Source: Prunella strophiata | Lineage: Eukaryota > Chordata > Aves > Passeriformes > Prunellidae | Direction of reading: 5' to 3' | Length of the DNA stretch: 64,000 bases | NCBI GenBank assembly: GCA_036583965.1 | Contig: JAZBQD010000015.1 | Coordinates: 65,936,330-66,000,329, forward strand | Shown: one piece after another, positions 24,668 through 37,470 of the stretch | How the letters are laid out: each line of letters begins with the position of its first letter | How positions within the stretch are numbered: position 1 is the first letter of the stretch | Translations under genes and position numbers: made by a program | Notes under the pieces: model-generated | Databases searched by the model: none | What the model was told of the DNA's origin: nothing | The model's input: the letters and a program-made list of their open reading frames with translations, nothing else

Positions 24668-26414
24668 TTTTTGTCAATCCAGAGCAATATATTGCAATGC
24701 ATATAATAAAGATCAGCACTTTGAAGCCAGGTGCACAAGACAACATTATTGCTATCTCAGTTCAAATAATCTTTGGCAGATTTATTGGTTTTTTGTGTCT
24801 GACTATCCACATATTACTTTTATGCTGTTGCTACTTTAATTGGTACTTTTGCTTCTCCAAACAAACTCGAAGAAGCAGGAGAGGAAATGAAGTGTACTTG
24901 GCTGCTATTTTTATGAAGATGACCGACTGAATGCCTGTTCAGGCACTCTGTTGATAAGTACTCACATTAACAGAATTAAGCAAATTACATAAACTGTTTG
25001 CTCTAAAATGTCAAACTTCTGTTCAGAAGATTTTAATTTTTTTAAGCTTTCCTATCTACTTCAAATAAAAGTATAAAAGTCACAGCTATCAGTTTGTTCA
25101 TTTCCAGATTTATCTTGCATGGAATAAAGTACAGTTCAACTGGTCAGACCTCAGATTAGACAAAGGACAAAGCTATGAATTAAAAGGTCTTTCCCTAGGA
25201 GGGCATCAAAAGGAATGCCATCAGTATTTTAAACAGAAACATGGCTCTTAAGGTTGCCTAATGATGAGTGCAACAACCATTTTTAGCTATTAGTCTGCAA
25301 CTTGAAGAATCTCCAAATACATTCATGCATGTATTCTAAGATTTTTGCTATGAATTATATAGTTTATCTAGAAATTAGTTATTTCCAGCCACCTGCCTTT
25401 CATATCTCAGCTGCATAGTAAAAAAAATACCCAACCACTTTTACATTCAGTGTGAAAAAAAATCATGTTAACCAAGCTCCATCTGTCTTACCAATTCCCT
25501 AAACTGTGCCTATATAGGCATTAAAAGGAAATCAAAACACAGAGTACTAGAAACTTGGGACCCAGAATTAATCTGCTTTTTACAGAAAAAGTATGTTCAG
25601 ATAAAACTAAGTAATTCACTCCATCCCATTTCTACAGCAAGGAAATTCAAGGTTAGAGCTGAAATAGCATCCTTAAAGATTTGCTGATGCCCTGTGGAAA
25701 AAGCAGGAAAATATTCTGAGTTAGAGAAAATTCTGCTTAATTATTCTGCACTTCCTCCTTTTGTGTCTCCTTGTTTTTGTTCACTGAAGGCATTTCTGAG
25801 AGAAGTTAGTCAGAGTCCCACAAGGCTCTGTGGAAAGGTCTCATTGTCTGCTCTGTGTGACACCTCAGCCAGGAAGCAGGATGTATTAGCAAGCAACCTG
25901 CTGTACACAGAGCATCCTTTTACCTATTTTATACCACCAACAAGGATAAGTTGATTTATGGATAAATGGGAAACCTGCTCATTCCTCAGGATTCATTTCC
26001 CTAGTTTGACAGTGCAATCATCTTTCACTCCATGGCTATAAACTTTGAGTCATGATGAATACTGACAGAATGGAGGCAGAGATTTGCAAATCACCTCTTG
26101 CCTGGTGTTTCACTCCCCTCTTCCCCAGTGTGAGAGGAAGCTGGAAGCTGCAGTGAATGATCATTGAAATCTGGCCTCTCAGCTAAGCTGGCCAGTGTAA
26201 TCCTCACAGTGAGGCATTCAAGAGCCATGGCTGGCAGGTATCATTAGACATGACTTCTGTGGTTTGCATAAGGAGCAACAACATAATGGGTTCATATGAC
26301 CTCAGAGGTGTCCAAGGGGTTCTTTCTCCAGGATTAGGAGATGACATTCCATACCTGGTCATCAAATCAAAGCCCTAAACTGGAGATCTGAGAGGAATTC
26401 TGACTTCCGCCACC

Positions 26415-26531
26415 ATGCCCACACATAAAATTCGGTGGTGTGGCTGGACCCAAAGAGAGAAGAGAATTATTTTCCAGTTTCAGAAACACATTACAGGAAT
26501 ACTGAAGCCACAGAATATGAATTTGAACTGA
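26415..26531 (+). other. 38-codon small ORF with strong Kozak context, unsupported
   Basis: The ATG at 26415 is preceded by CCGCCACC, an almost ideal vertebrate initiation context. The frame runs 38 codons to TGA at 26529-26531 and reads MPTHKIRWCGWTQREK and onward, with a basic N-terminal half. It has no signal peptide, membrane segment or recognisable domain. Such contexts arise by chance in 64 kb, so this is noted only as a curiosity and not called as a gene. Confidence 0.15.
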
Positions 26532-27859
26532 AGCCAGGGTGATTTTTCCTCATCTTCAAGGCATTAAGTGTAAACTAGTGCTTTTCTTTGGATCTGGATA
26601 CTGTCTTCTCTGCCCATTACTATCATTAGTTAAGGGAGAAATTTCTTGCCACTGTTGGAATAATTTTTTTTTTTCTCAGCCTCTGTGCTTTGTAACAAGT
26701 TTTGAGTTTGTGACAAATACCCTTTAGTTCTAATTCAATTTCATATCTCTTCCACACCAATTCACCCTTTTCTTTAGAGAGGACATTTTTGCTGGGATAC
26801 ACTAAAAATTTTGGTCATTTTATAGAAAAACAGATGTATGTGTTACAATTTACCTAACCACTGTGAATTAATTTGCTGTTTAAAGTGACACTGTGCTAAT
26901 TACATATCAGCACATTAATGTGGCTGCAGGCTGTAATCATTTCCCTTTGAATGAACAGTACATGCTTCCAGCAAAGTCCTCAAGAACTGTTTTGGAATTC
27001 AAGAAAGCAATAATCAATTCTCTTATGCTGCTACTTCAATATAAAGCAAAGAACTGGCTAACTTTATTTTTAAATAGATCAATCTCTGTTTATTAGCAGT
27101 AAAATGATTTTGACACTGTCCTTTCATGAACACAAACCCTTGTGATACTCAATAGGTACACATCACCTCAGGAAGAATTTGGCCCTCAGTGATCTTAAGT
27201 GCTCCATTAGCCTCATCTTCTTCTGATCTGTATCCACAGGGGGTTTTCTCTCATTCCAGACTCCAAAGTCTGTAAGTATGCAGCTTGGGACAAGGCCTCT
27301 GTGGGTCGTGCAGCAGTTCTGCATTGACATGGTCATACAGAGGCATTTGTCAGTGTTGACTGTTAAACTTTAACTAGCATAATTTGAGAGAGCAAAAGAA
27401 AGGAATTTACTTTTAAATGTGGAAAGCGTTATATGATATTTTCTGAATTAAAGACCACAATTTAAAATAATCCTGTAAATTGAAAATCTATATCTGATGT
27501 AGCTGAAGAGGGACTTCTAAACCTAACTGTCTTAAATATAGATTTTAAATCAATATGAGTAGTTTTGGAGCATTACTGTTCAAGGATTTTGTGCCACTGC
27601 TGTTAAAGTATTATTAATTCATGCTCTTATCCTTTTTCATTTCATAAAGTGTACGAGGGGTTTTTTTTCCTGCAAGTCTATTAATGTAGGAACTATAATC
27701 CATCTTTTTCTATTTCGCCTTGGTATTGTCTCCCCAGATCAAAGTTAGATTATAACACAGAGTGAATTTCATAAATTATTTTGAATTATTTTAAAGAAAA
27801 AGAAGGAAAGGGAAAAGAAAAGCAGGTTAAAGTCAGAAACACATCACATATCACACAAT

Positions 27860-28140
27860 TTACCAAGAAGCAGTCAAGGCTGCTTGAGATAATCTGCTAA
27901 AACTCAGCAATAAAAAGTTTGTTTAATTTCTAAAGATGGCATATGTCATAAAAAAATAGGCTGATGCAAAAATAAAGCCTCCAGAGTCTGGCAGTTCTGT
28001 TTGGATGTCAATAAAAGATAATGTAACCTGTCAAATTTGCAAGCATGTTTTATCCAACCATCATATTCTACCTTCACCACTCAAGCATTGCCTTCCAAGA
28101 AACATCCGCATCTGCCTGATTATCCTAAAGTAATTCTGAT
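27860..28140. promoter_or_regulatory. Candidate conserved non-coding element
   Basis: Repeat-free AT-rich block with TTGTTTAATTTC, GCAAAAATAAAGCC, GATGTCAATAAAAG and CAAATTTGCAAGCATG motifs, the last resembling octamer/POU sites. The resemblance to known CNE texture is the only evidence. Confidence 0.2.
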
Positions 28141-28840
28141 GAAGAGAGCAGGCTGCAAATTAAAAGTGTCTTCCTCTGACTAGTTTTCTCTATCTCCCCC
28201 CTCCCCAGTTTTTAATCCTTCATTTTTTACAGTTCAGCTCATTTTTTCTTGAAAGGTTAAGCAGTTAGCAATTATTTCAATAGCTCTTGCATCTTTAGGC
28301 TAAGTGTCTCATCTGGCCTTTATTTTAAGGAGCTTCCCTTCATTCTTCATACTCAATGTCTTTCAGTGAGCACTGAGATTACTCCAGAGTTGTGCAACTT
28401 GGAGCTACTCTGCCTGTTCCTAGCAGAGCATACAAACCATGGTATGGAGATGGCCTGTTGTGCTTCACACTCCATTGAGCTGGGGTTGCACCACCAGGCA
28501 AAATTCTAAAGGCTTGTTCTTGTTTTATGCTGATTTAGACTTACTCTCTCTTGAGAAATATTTTTTTTATCCCTATATCCACTATGAAGTCTCCAAATGT
28601 TTTAATTTGTCTTCTATTAGCCAGCCTTCACTTTCTTTTACCATCAGTTCATACGTTGTGACTTTGCAAAGTTTCAGAGGTTTTTTAACTTTTTCCACTA
28701 TATATGTTCAGTCCTGGAAGGAGGCCCAAAAAGGGGCACAATCTCAACAAATTGAGCATTTATTTTGAGGCTTCTGCTGCCAGTCCTCATCACTGAACTG
28801 AGAAAGTTCATATCATATCCCAATGATATCTCCTCATGTT

Positions 28841-28930
28841 GTTATGCTTGATAGATTCAATCACCCTGGTCACTGTGTTTCTTCAGAATCTGTCCAAATT
28901 CAGCATCAATCTCCAAAGAAAGCCTGAAAG
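28841..28930 (-). mobile_element. Possible decayed CR1 body fragment
   Basis: The plus strand reads TTCAATCACCCTGGTCACTG then AGAATCTGTCCAAATTCAGC, similar in order to the avian CR1 stretch that reads TCATCCTxGT...CTCTGGA...CTCCAA in minus orientation. Similarity is low and could be chance. A repeat-library search would decide. Confidence 0.25.
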
Positions 28931-30713
28931 TCTAAAGCTCTGTTGCTTGTTTTCCAGCTGCACAGCAAACATGCATAAAATGAATCATATGAATCAATTA
29001 AGATCACAGATATTTCAGGGGCTCAGAAGGATGGAGCACTGGGTCAAGGTGAAAATGGTTCACCTTGAATCATGTACAGTGATTCTCTGGCATCAGTTCT
29101 TAGCAACCCCCCCCTGGTACAAGCATTCCCTCCTTAGGCAGAGCTAGTTTATGTTGGGAGGGGGCTGCAGTTCATTCTCTAGAAGCTCAGGTAGCACAGA
29201 GGAAACTCATCTCCACAGACAAAACCAAAACTGAGTCAGGCATTAATTCCTAAAGGAAAAGTGTGTTTTTCCCAAATTAAGGAAGAGAGAGTGAAGCTGG
29301 CCCAGCACTTCCACTCAGCACAGAAGAAAACCCACTTTCACCTCAGGACTGGCATCAGTTTGGGAGGAAGGCCATTGGCACAAGCTCTGTCTCATCAGGC
29401 AGTGCTGTCCTCCCACAGCCTGCACAGCCATGCTCTCCTTGCTGGACATCCACTGGCACGTGCCAGCACACCCTGCAGTAGGGATGCTGTGGCTTGCACA
29501 GTCCTGGCTCCTTTGCCTCCCTGTCCCTGTGGGATAAGAATGTACAAGGAGACTGTCATGGTCATTATGACAGGCCATAATTTTTTTTTTCCCCACTTCT
29601 TATTCAGCTGTGATTTGAGCTGTCCTTTTTCCATAGAAATGAGCTTGTGTAACAGCATTCATGTCCTGCTTGTGAGCACTTAACATCATCTTTTCACTGC
29701 TTTTCAGACACCAATTTACAAAGCAGAGCCAGGCAGTTATTAAACATGGACTTAATTAATTAATTAAATGAAATAGCACCAAGGGAAGGCACGTGTACTG
29801 ATATAAAAGTTCCATCTAGTGATAGCCTTCACAGATCCAGCGACCCTCAGGCCAATGTCTCCATGGGCTGGAGACAGTGCCACTGCATGTTGCTTCCTGG
29901 AGAACTGAGCAGCTACTGCAGGTATTTTACACCTGGGAGTTCTGCCACTCCCTGGCTTATCTACAGTTATAGGGAAAGTGTGGGCCAGAATCAACAGTGA
30001 AAACAAGATTTTAAAGGTGGAACTGAACAGGCACCTGCTTGATGTATGTAAAAATCCTTGGCAGGTTTAGAGCTGGTGTCCAGAGGGCACCAGAAAATAG
30101 GGCTGGACACAGTGTGACTAGTGTGTCACACTGACACAGAAATGAGCCTCCCAGACACCATCAGGCATGCACAGCACTTGCCACGTAGCTCCTCCCAGCC
30201 AGCCCATGGAAAGACTGTAACTTCAACTAGGCAGAAACTGATTTCCATATTTACTGTTAAGCCACTGTCAGTGTTGTCTGAGGTATGCAACTGAAACATG
30301 CCAGAGAATGGAGCTGATGATGGATTTAGAGATGATCTAAATTTGCCAGTCTGTAGGTGGTTTTGTCCACTGCTACTTCCTTCCAGTACTAAGAACTGAC
30401 TATTGCTTCCAGAATTAAACACTCTATATGAAGAAAATTTTTTCCCACAGCACAACTGACAGAAATTTGAAATGAAATAATAATAATGTACAGTCCACTT
30501 GCTGTCTAATGTATGTGTGGGATTGAATAGTACTTTGCATTGCATTCCCTTCTTACTGAATTACTCTAACTTCAAACTGAATTAAAGCACTTAGCTGTCA
30601 CTTAGTTGTCACTACATCATTGAACTTTGATAACTGGATGCATTCCAAAAGCAGGGACTGCAGTTGCTTTTCTTGCAGAAATTCACAAATAAGGGGAAAA
30701 TATAAGATTTATT

Positions 30714-30727
30714 AAAAAAAAAAAAAA
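30714..30727. repeat. Poly-A run (14 bases)
   Basis: A 14-base A run follows an AT-rich stretch. No retrocopy body was identified beside it. Confidence 0.9.
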
Positions 30728-31752
30728 TGTTATTTCATTTTCTAAGCTCTGCTTCATTCACCCACAGTCTGGAAGGTACAAATAGGATGGGAAGCATGTA
30801 TCAGGTGGAAACACCCCACCCAGGTGAGGGTCTGCTGTGGGTATGTTCCCAGTCTCTTCCCCTGCAGTAGCAGAGCTATAGCTCTGGCTGAAGCTGTGTG
30901 TTTAGCTATGCACCAATCAATACACTCAAGAACACCCCCACTGGTAACTTCTGCAAAACCATGTGGATACCTACTACTGAATTCAGTGCAACAGCCTCTC
31001 ACACCCTTAACTCCTGTCCCTCCCTCTTCCATTAGTACCAGTTATGCTGAATTGTGTGGGAACACACCAAACTATGGATTATAAAAATTTATTCTGAATT
31101 ATTGCACTATGCAAATATTGCACCTAGAATCCTACCTTCAGGGCACTTGTTAGCACCAGCTTAGCTGCTGCTTAGGCAACACAGGCTGTAGCTGTGATGG
31201 TACCGAGTCATGCACTGGGCACAGTCCTTTACTAAAGCATCTACACTACACTATTTGCTCTTGAATGGGTCCCACTGTACCATGTTGGTGAAGGAGCAAA
31301 GTCAGTAAGAAGCTGCACTCGCCAGGTCTGGTGCCTTTCTGCACAGCACAGACTTCCTGCTCTTGCTGCATTTGCCTGGCAGTGAAGGAGGCAGGCAGGC
31401 AGCCTGATGAAACCAGGGAATCATCCTGCTGTGTTCTCTATGTCTTCAGTTACTCTTTAATGCAGGGAAAATTCTGTGCAAAGTCCTTCTGACTCTGAAC
31501 AAGCATATGCATGTCCATTCCAGTTCTTACAAACATGAAAGACTATAAAAGATTATGTTAACATCCTGTCCACAAATGCCCTTCTGCTAGCCAGCCTCCA
31601 TAGAGAACAAATGCTCTCACTTACGGAAGGAATAACACACAAGGCATTTTTTGAAGTTCAGACTATTGAAGTACAGTTTTTGAGCATTTCATATACTTCA
31701 ATGACTATTCTTGCAGCTAACTGGAAAAGAAAAAGGACAGATGCCCAAAAAT

Positions 31753-31822
31753 AGTAAGTAACTAGTCTGAGGTCACACACACTGTGGCTACAGTGTCTGG
31801 CAAGGGTAGGATCAAAGCTTAA
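31753..31822. mobile_element. Ancient SINE relic (MIR/CORE-like)
   Basis: AGTAAGTAACTAGTCTGAGG, then TCACACACACTGTGGC, then GGCAAGGGTAGGATCAAAGC follows the order of the conserved region of MIR/CORE-type SINEs (CTTGCCCAAGGTCACACAG...GTGGCAGAGC...GGATTxGAACC). It is short and decayed, as expected for an element older than the bird lineage. The exact family cannot be fixed by eye. Confidence 0.4.
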
Positions 31823-33189
31823 ATATTCTCAAAACACAACATGGCTGCTGTACAGGGGTAAGCCTGAAAGCACATTAGCTGCTACAGCTGAGGAACACCC
31901 TCCAGAGCATGTGCCCTTGCCAGACCAGCACATCAGTGCATGGCTTTCACAGCCTGCTCACACACATCCTCCACTGCCTGCCTCCAAGGCAGCTGCTGCA
32001 AGGACGTGAGGGAGGAGGCAAAGCACTTCACCCTTGCACCTACTCTGGACACAACCTCTTCAAAAGGCTCCACATATATCCAAGACGCTGGACTTGAATA
32101 TGATTTAATGCTTTCCCCATTTCCCCAGGGCCAAAGGTGCTTTAGAAAACCACACATTTTTGGCAACTTTGGGGGCATCACGTTCAACACTGGAAATGAA
32201 ATTAAGAGATAACAGAACAGAAGGTTCCCACAGATAGCTGTGGGGGTGAAAATGGGAGGAGGGAAACAGAAAAAAGAATCAAGCATTTATACATTTATTA
32301 CAGGAATCATTTGGTAGTATAGCCTTTGGTTACTCCAGATGCCAACAGCCCTTCTGCAATGTTGTTCATGAAAAGCAGCATACAAAAAGTACTTTGGCTG
32401 GATTTTGTATTTAATTAAAATGGCTTAGATTGATCAGTAAAATGCATTTACACAGAGTGCATGTGCCATCTGGGTAAAGTGTCTCCAAGTAAATCTAGAT
32501 TAGAGTTTGTAGTCTGATTTTAATTCGAGTCATCTATAAATTAATTCAAATACAGTAAATGGTGACTAGAGCATGCTAAGGATACTTGGTCCAGTGTGAG
32601 TTAAGCTTCAGAAAAGATGCTGTCCAGTGATAGCAAACACAGCTGAGTTGAATGCCAAGGGACAACAGGGAAGTTTTTGGTGGGACACGACATAAACTTG
32701 GAACTCTGAACAGTTTCTAAAGCCAGTCAGGTGAGAGGAGAGAGCTGGAGAAGGTTTAAAGGCATGCACATATGACAGACAGTGAGAGTCACTGGCAGTT
32801 TTCAGTGAGATGCTTGCAGCAGTCTGGACTCTCTGCATGTGGGAAGCAGTACAAGAGGACCAGTGAAGGTTGTGGTATGTGTGGTACAGGAGGGGAATGT
32901 GGTGCTGAGAGCTGATCCTTGGAGTGCAGCTGGTGGGGACCTACACTGCCTTTGTTTTTCCCAGCACTCCAGTGCTAAAATCCACTGAACACCAACCTCC
33001 TGCCAGCTTCAGCAAAAGAATATGTGCTAGAATGATCTTTGAGGATTTGTGTATCAAATGATATTAATGCTGTCATCTGTCAATCCACCCAGAGAATTCT
33101 TCATCTTTAGCTTGGGAAATGCTGATTAATTAATGCAGAGGTGGGAGAAAGTAGAGGTCTGGGAAATTTGTAAAAGAATACATTTGGAT

Positions 33190-33242
33190 ATGCAAAAAAC
33201 CCCAAAAAACAAAACAAAACAAACAAACAAACAAAAAAAACC
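33190..33242. repeat. A-rich (CAAA)n-type simple repeat
   Basis: AAAAAACCCCAAAAAAC leads into CAAAA and CAAA units and an A8 run. It resembles other A/C simple tracts at 50341 and 53370. No retrotransposon body precedes it. Confidence 0.85.
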
Positions 33243-33277
33243 TACTAGTATTCAGTAAATTAATTGTCTGAGATTCT

Positions 33278-33301
33278 TAAGGAGAAGTTTATTTCTCCTT
33301 A
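33278..33301. repeat. Perfect 9-bp hairpin, 6-base loop
   Basis: TAAGGAGAA (33278-33286) and TTCTCCTTA (33293-33301) are exact reverse complements around GTTTAT. No T run follows and no transcript is known here, so it is noted as structure only. Confidence 0.85.
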
Positions 33302-34005
33302 GGAGGACAAAGACAGGTAGAATTATCCCCTGTAGATGTTTTAGTATTCGGACAGACAGATTACCTTTGTAGTCCTGCATAAAAGAATGCAGGTAAAGGA
33401 AAAATTAACTATTGAATAAAAACCTTTCCTGGTGTTCAAATGTTCAAAAATTTTTCCTCTGGTAAACACTGTTTTTGTAGCTCAACTCTAAGTCAAAAAG
33501 AAATAAAAAAAAAGAAAAGCAATCTCTATCACTCCAAATTATGCTCATTTACAAAACATATAGAGAGAACATGCTCTACAACAAATCTCTGTGGCTTGTT
33601 ATAAGCAAGGAGGCATCAAAATCCATAGTAACAGCATTTATAAGAGAAAGATCAATATGGCATCTGGTATTTCAAAGGCAGAAAATGATTCTACTAAATC
33701 TCTACTGGTAGAAAATGCACTAACAAAATATCTAAAACCCATGGTGGGTTTTAGCCTCTCACACTGTGCCACTGGATAAATCATAGGGAAACCATCAAAA
33801 ATTCTTTGTAAAAGATGCAGTAGGACCTGCTTTACCTGCTTCAGATTGAAACTGCAGCTCTCCAAGAGAATATTGTGGCTCAAGACATCACTGACATCCT
33901 CCAATGTGAATCTTATCAGAGCATCTCTGTTGTTACCGAGATGTGGGGGTAAAGTTTAAGATTTGGGGGGTTTTGCCTTAGGTGCCACTGTTCTAATATT
34001 GTCTC

Positions 34006-34024
34006 TGTGTGTGTGTGTGTGTGT
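34006..34024. repeat. (TG)n microsatellite
   Basis: A pure TG run of 19 bases. Dinucleotide runs of this size are often polymorphic. Confidence 0.95.
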
Positions 34025-35524
34025 AACTAACTCAGTTGTGCTGCTGGAAAAACAATAAAAATAGTAACAAAGAGTGAAATACTCTGATTTTTATTCCCAT
34101 TTTAGATACATAAAAGCAAAACCTAAGAAAGATTACAGGGGGTTAGACCAAAGGTCTGTCCACTCCAGCAGAGTATCCCGTTTTTACAGAATTGACATTA
34201 AGAGATGTCTGAGCACAGTTTTTGCTCCTGGGACTGTTGACAATCTCTTGTTCTGGTGTTTCAATTAAAAAAAACTCCACAAACTATGGCCTTAAGTGGA
34301 TGGTTATGGAATCATAAGAACAGGACAACCATATGTTTAAACTTGCTAATAATCTCTCTGCCTTCAATGACTTTAGCTCAGGACCTTATTTCTCTGAATG
34401 TGGGCTTCAATGCACATGTTTTGCAATGTTCAGTGGATTTATTTTCATGAGCTTCAGTTATCCCTTGTAAATTTTTAGAATCTACCACGTCCTTTGGTGA
34501 GGACTTTCACAAGTGATCTACCTGTCATGGGAAGAAGGGAACGAGACAGCCCTAGCCAGTGGGAAGTTACAGTGACAGCTCACTGGCTGTCAGTGTTGTC
34601 ATCTACTCTGCTGGGGACTCACAAATGGATCTACAGAGCAAAATAGCTCTCAAGTGTGATGATGAAGTAGATGTTGATGGACATATGCAGAGGGGAGTCC
34701 CTCAGCATGAGAGACATCAGAGGAGAAAGCATGAAAGAGGCTGCTTAGGTGGCGTGTAGGAAGGACCAGCCCAATGGGCTTCCTGGAGGGACATGGGGCT
34801 CATGTCAGCCTCAGACTTTGCCAGAATGGGGGTTCTGTGAATATAGTACTGAAGAAGAGCTCAGAAGAGCAATATAGAGTCACACTCTATTTAAAATACA
34901 ACACAAGACAGATACTAATACACTGGGAAGTAATCTAGAAAGCTGTATCTTTCTTCCTTAACCTTTATGTAAGTGATCAATCATACAGTTCCTTCATCCT
35001 TCACATGGAATGACTGCATTCAGACAGGAGGTTAGACTAAAGCACCTGCTCTCCTCTTCCCCTTGGAACCTGTGTGAAGGCCCATTTTGCTGCCATCACT
35101 GACCCTTTTTTCAGTCAAACACAAATACATGTAAATAGCTTCAGCTTAGAGTAACACTCAGTGCTGAAGACAGTGACAATTAAATCAAGCCAGAGACTGG
35201 ATTTTTAGATGCATCTGAAACAAAAGCATAGCAACTGTGGTACAGGGCCTTAGGAATTTGTATATTGGTAGTAATTAATACCAGTCATTAACCTAGGAGC
35301 TACAAGGGCTGGTGGTGTCTGAAGACCTCCTCCAGTGGTTGCTAATAAATCCAGGCTTTTATAAAAGGAACAGAGCAGTTATGGATAAAAGCAGTAGGAT
35401 GGATGTGACAACCAGCAATTTTAACTTATCACCTTGTAGCTGTATTTTTGAAAGCTTTTACTTCCCACTGATTGCAGGCTTCCAATTTTGTGTTGTCATG
35501 TAATAAATTACAAAAATTATCTTC

Positions 35525-35543
35525 TTTTTTTTTTTTTTTTTTT
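35525..35543. repeat. Poly-T homopolymer (19 bases)
   Basis: An uninterrupted run of 19 T residues with no recognisable retrocopy beside it. Confidence 0.95.
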
Positions 35544-36519
35544 GGCATAGTTCTTCATAGACAAAGTGTAGAAAAAGCTTCTTCTTTTAATAAAATGAGT
35601 TAAGTATTGCTGCCATGGTGATTATAAGAAGAAATCAGCACCAAAAAGTAGCCTAGAAATCTAGATACAAATTTAAAATTCTCAGAAGCCAGGGTATTTT
35701 GGTTTAGTCTTTTCTAACAGGAAGATTTTGCTGTGTGTATGAGGGGGATAGGGGTCATTTTGAAAAGCAGATTTTTAACCCTTTTTGTGAAGGCAGAGGA
35801 CTGCCTAACTTAATGTCTGTAGGAGATCTGAATGATATCATAGCAGGGAAATGAACATCCTCCTCTCATCAGGGGTGTGAAGGAGAAGGCATCATCATCC
35901 CTGAGGTGGTTGTAAGGGCAGCATCACTGTGCTGATCACTTAAAAGCTGTCCCATTTGATCAGGAACTGCCCTATTTAGCACTAGGGTAGCCTTGACTCT
36001 AACATTTATTAACATTCACTGCCACATTTACTGCTCACTGAATTCAAATTCTAAATATGTATTCTAGACCAAAAGGTCTACTTGTCTCCTTTGTTGACAG
36101 TGCATATGCCTTGATCATAACCATCACAAAATGTCAGTAATGGATGCAAAGAGAAACTGTGAAGCTAGTAAATATGTTTTCAATATTTAAGTAACTATCT
36201 CCTATGCATTACACACAAGAAGAGGACAAAGGTGTTGTGGGTTAATTAGAGACCTAAGAGCACAAAGAAATAAAAAATGCTTTACTCAAACCTGCAGTTT
36301 TTCTAGAGCAGATGTAAAACCAAAAACAGGCTGTAAGCACCTGACTAAAAGGTAAAGTCTTTGCATCAGAAAAGGATACTGAAATCAAAGATGCAAAGGT
36401 TTTGCCATTAATGTCCCCCTATGGCTGGCTTGTGAAGGGAGTCCAGGGACTGACAGCTGAACAGATCTCTTCCAGGGACACAGAGCTGGTCAATTCCAAC
36501 TGCTCTGCTCCCCATCAGG

Positions 36520-36720
36520 GGCGGCATTTGAGATAGGTCACATTTTACAGTCAGTGACATTAAACCATTTCATAGTGATCCATGCGCTATAAGTTATAAT
36601 ATATTACTCAGAATATTTTAATCACCTTAAGTTCCGGGACCTCAAAGCACATATTAATTAATGCCTTTTTTAATTAGCTCTGCCTCAGAGAGAGGAAGAA
36701 GACAAAACTGTGCAGCCTTA
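36520..36720. promoter_or_regulatory. Candidate conserved non-coding element
   Basis: AT-rich unique block containing ATAGGTCACATTTTAC, CCATGCGCTATAAG (retained CpG), TTTTAATCACC, TTCCGGGACC (retained CpG), CATATTAATTAATGCC and TTTAATTAGC. Several paired homeodomain-type TAATTA cores lie within 35 bp of each other. This is one of the more enhancer-like stretches by texture. Confidence 0.28.
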
Positions 36721-37410
36721 TTAGCACTACACTCCAGATCTGTAATTAAATCCAGAACACACAATATAATAAGCATAAGGACGTAAAGCAGTGGAATATT
36801 GGTCACCACCACAGCAGCCTCCCACTGTTATAACTTTCTTTTTCCTTAACATCATACTTCTTTCTTCCAGTTTCCACAAGGAAAAAGGCAAAAGAGTTCT
36901 GCTCCTCATGGGCCAAACTCAGCTCTGTTCTTGCAGTAGCAACATCATCTTTTGTGGAATTATTCTACATTCCATTGTGCTCAGAAGAATAAACTATTAT
37001 TATGAGGAAAAATCTTTTTGGCTACCAGCCACTGTGTATCTGTCTGCAGGCACAGAAACCTCTGTTTTGCTGCCTTGAAGCATTTTGCCTCTTTCACTGT
37101 CCAAGAATTGCTGAAGATGCTTTATTTTAAATTTCACAGCTGCTGGATTCTAAAAGGAAAAAATGGGTTCTTCTTATTTTCTGTCTCTTCACGATAAATT
37201 AACTGTGGGCTGATTGGGCAAGTCAGTGTGCAAAGGTCATCCAGCCTATCAGTGGAAAAGCATCAATACAATACCCAGCACTACCAATCTCTAGCCTCCT
37301 AGCCTTGCCAAATGACCAAGCTAGGAAATTCCACTTACTGCTATTCAAGCATCCTCTTATGTGCATTTAAGACACTAAAGACAAACAAAACTCCAATAAA
37401 CTGACATTCT

Positions 37411-37470
37411 AAGTCCCTTGAAGTCAGTAATGGTATTCCTGTTGACTCCAAGTCTTTTAGGATAAGACCT
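37411..37470. mobile_element. Ancient amniote repeat relic (CR1/L3-like)
   Basis: TTGAAGTCAGTAATGGTATT then CCTGTTGACTCCAAGTCTTT then AGGATAAGACC matches the order GAAGTCAATGG...CTGTTGACTTCAATG...AGGATCAGACC seen in an old dispersed amniote repeat. It is the same signature as the copy near 15.98 kb. Confidence 0.5.

Larger units (their letters stand above)
24668..33180. other. AT-rich non-coding DNA with old repeat relics
   Basis: No supported gene. Named items inside are a CNE-like block at 27860-28140, a doubtful CR1 relic at 28841-28930, a SINE-like relic at 31753-31822, a small open frame with strong start context at 26415-26531, and an A run at 30714-30727. A TAATTAATTAATTAA run sits near 29755-29768. 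The GC-richer part around 29.3-30.5 kb has chance frames of up to 140 codons. Confidence 0.5.

Noticed and set aside
37228..37262. AAAGGTCATCCAGCCTATC as a CR1 tail
   Set aside because: Only one short block matches and the expected flanking GGTTGGAAGGGACC and tail repeat are absent.
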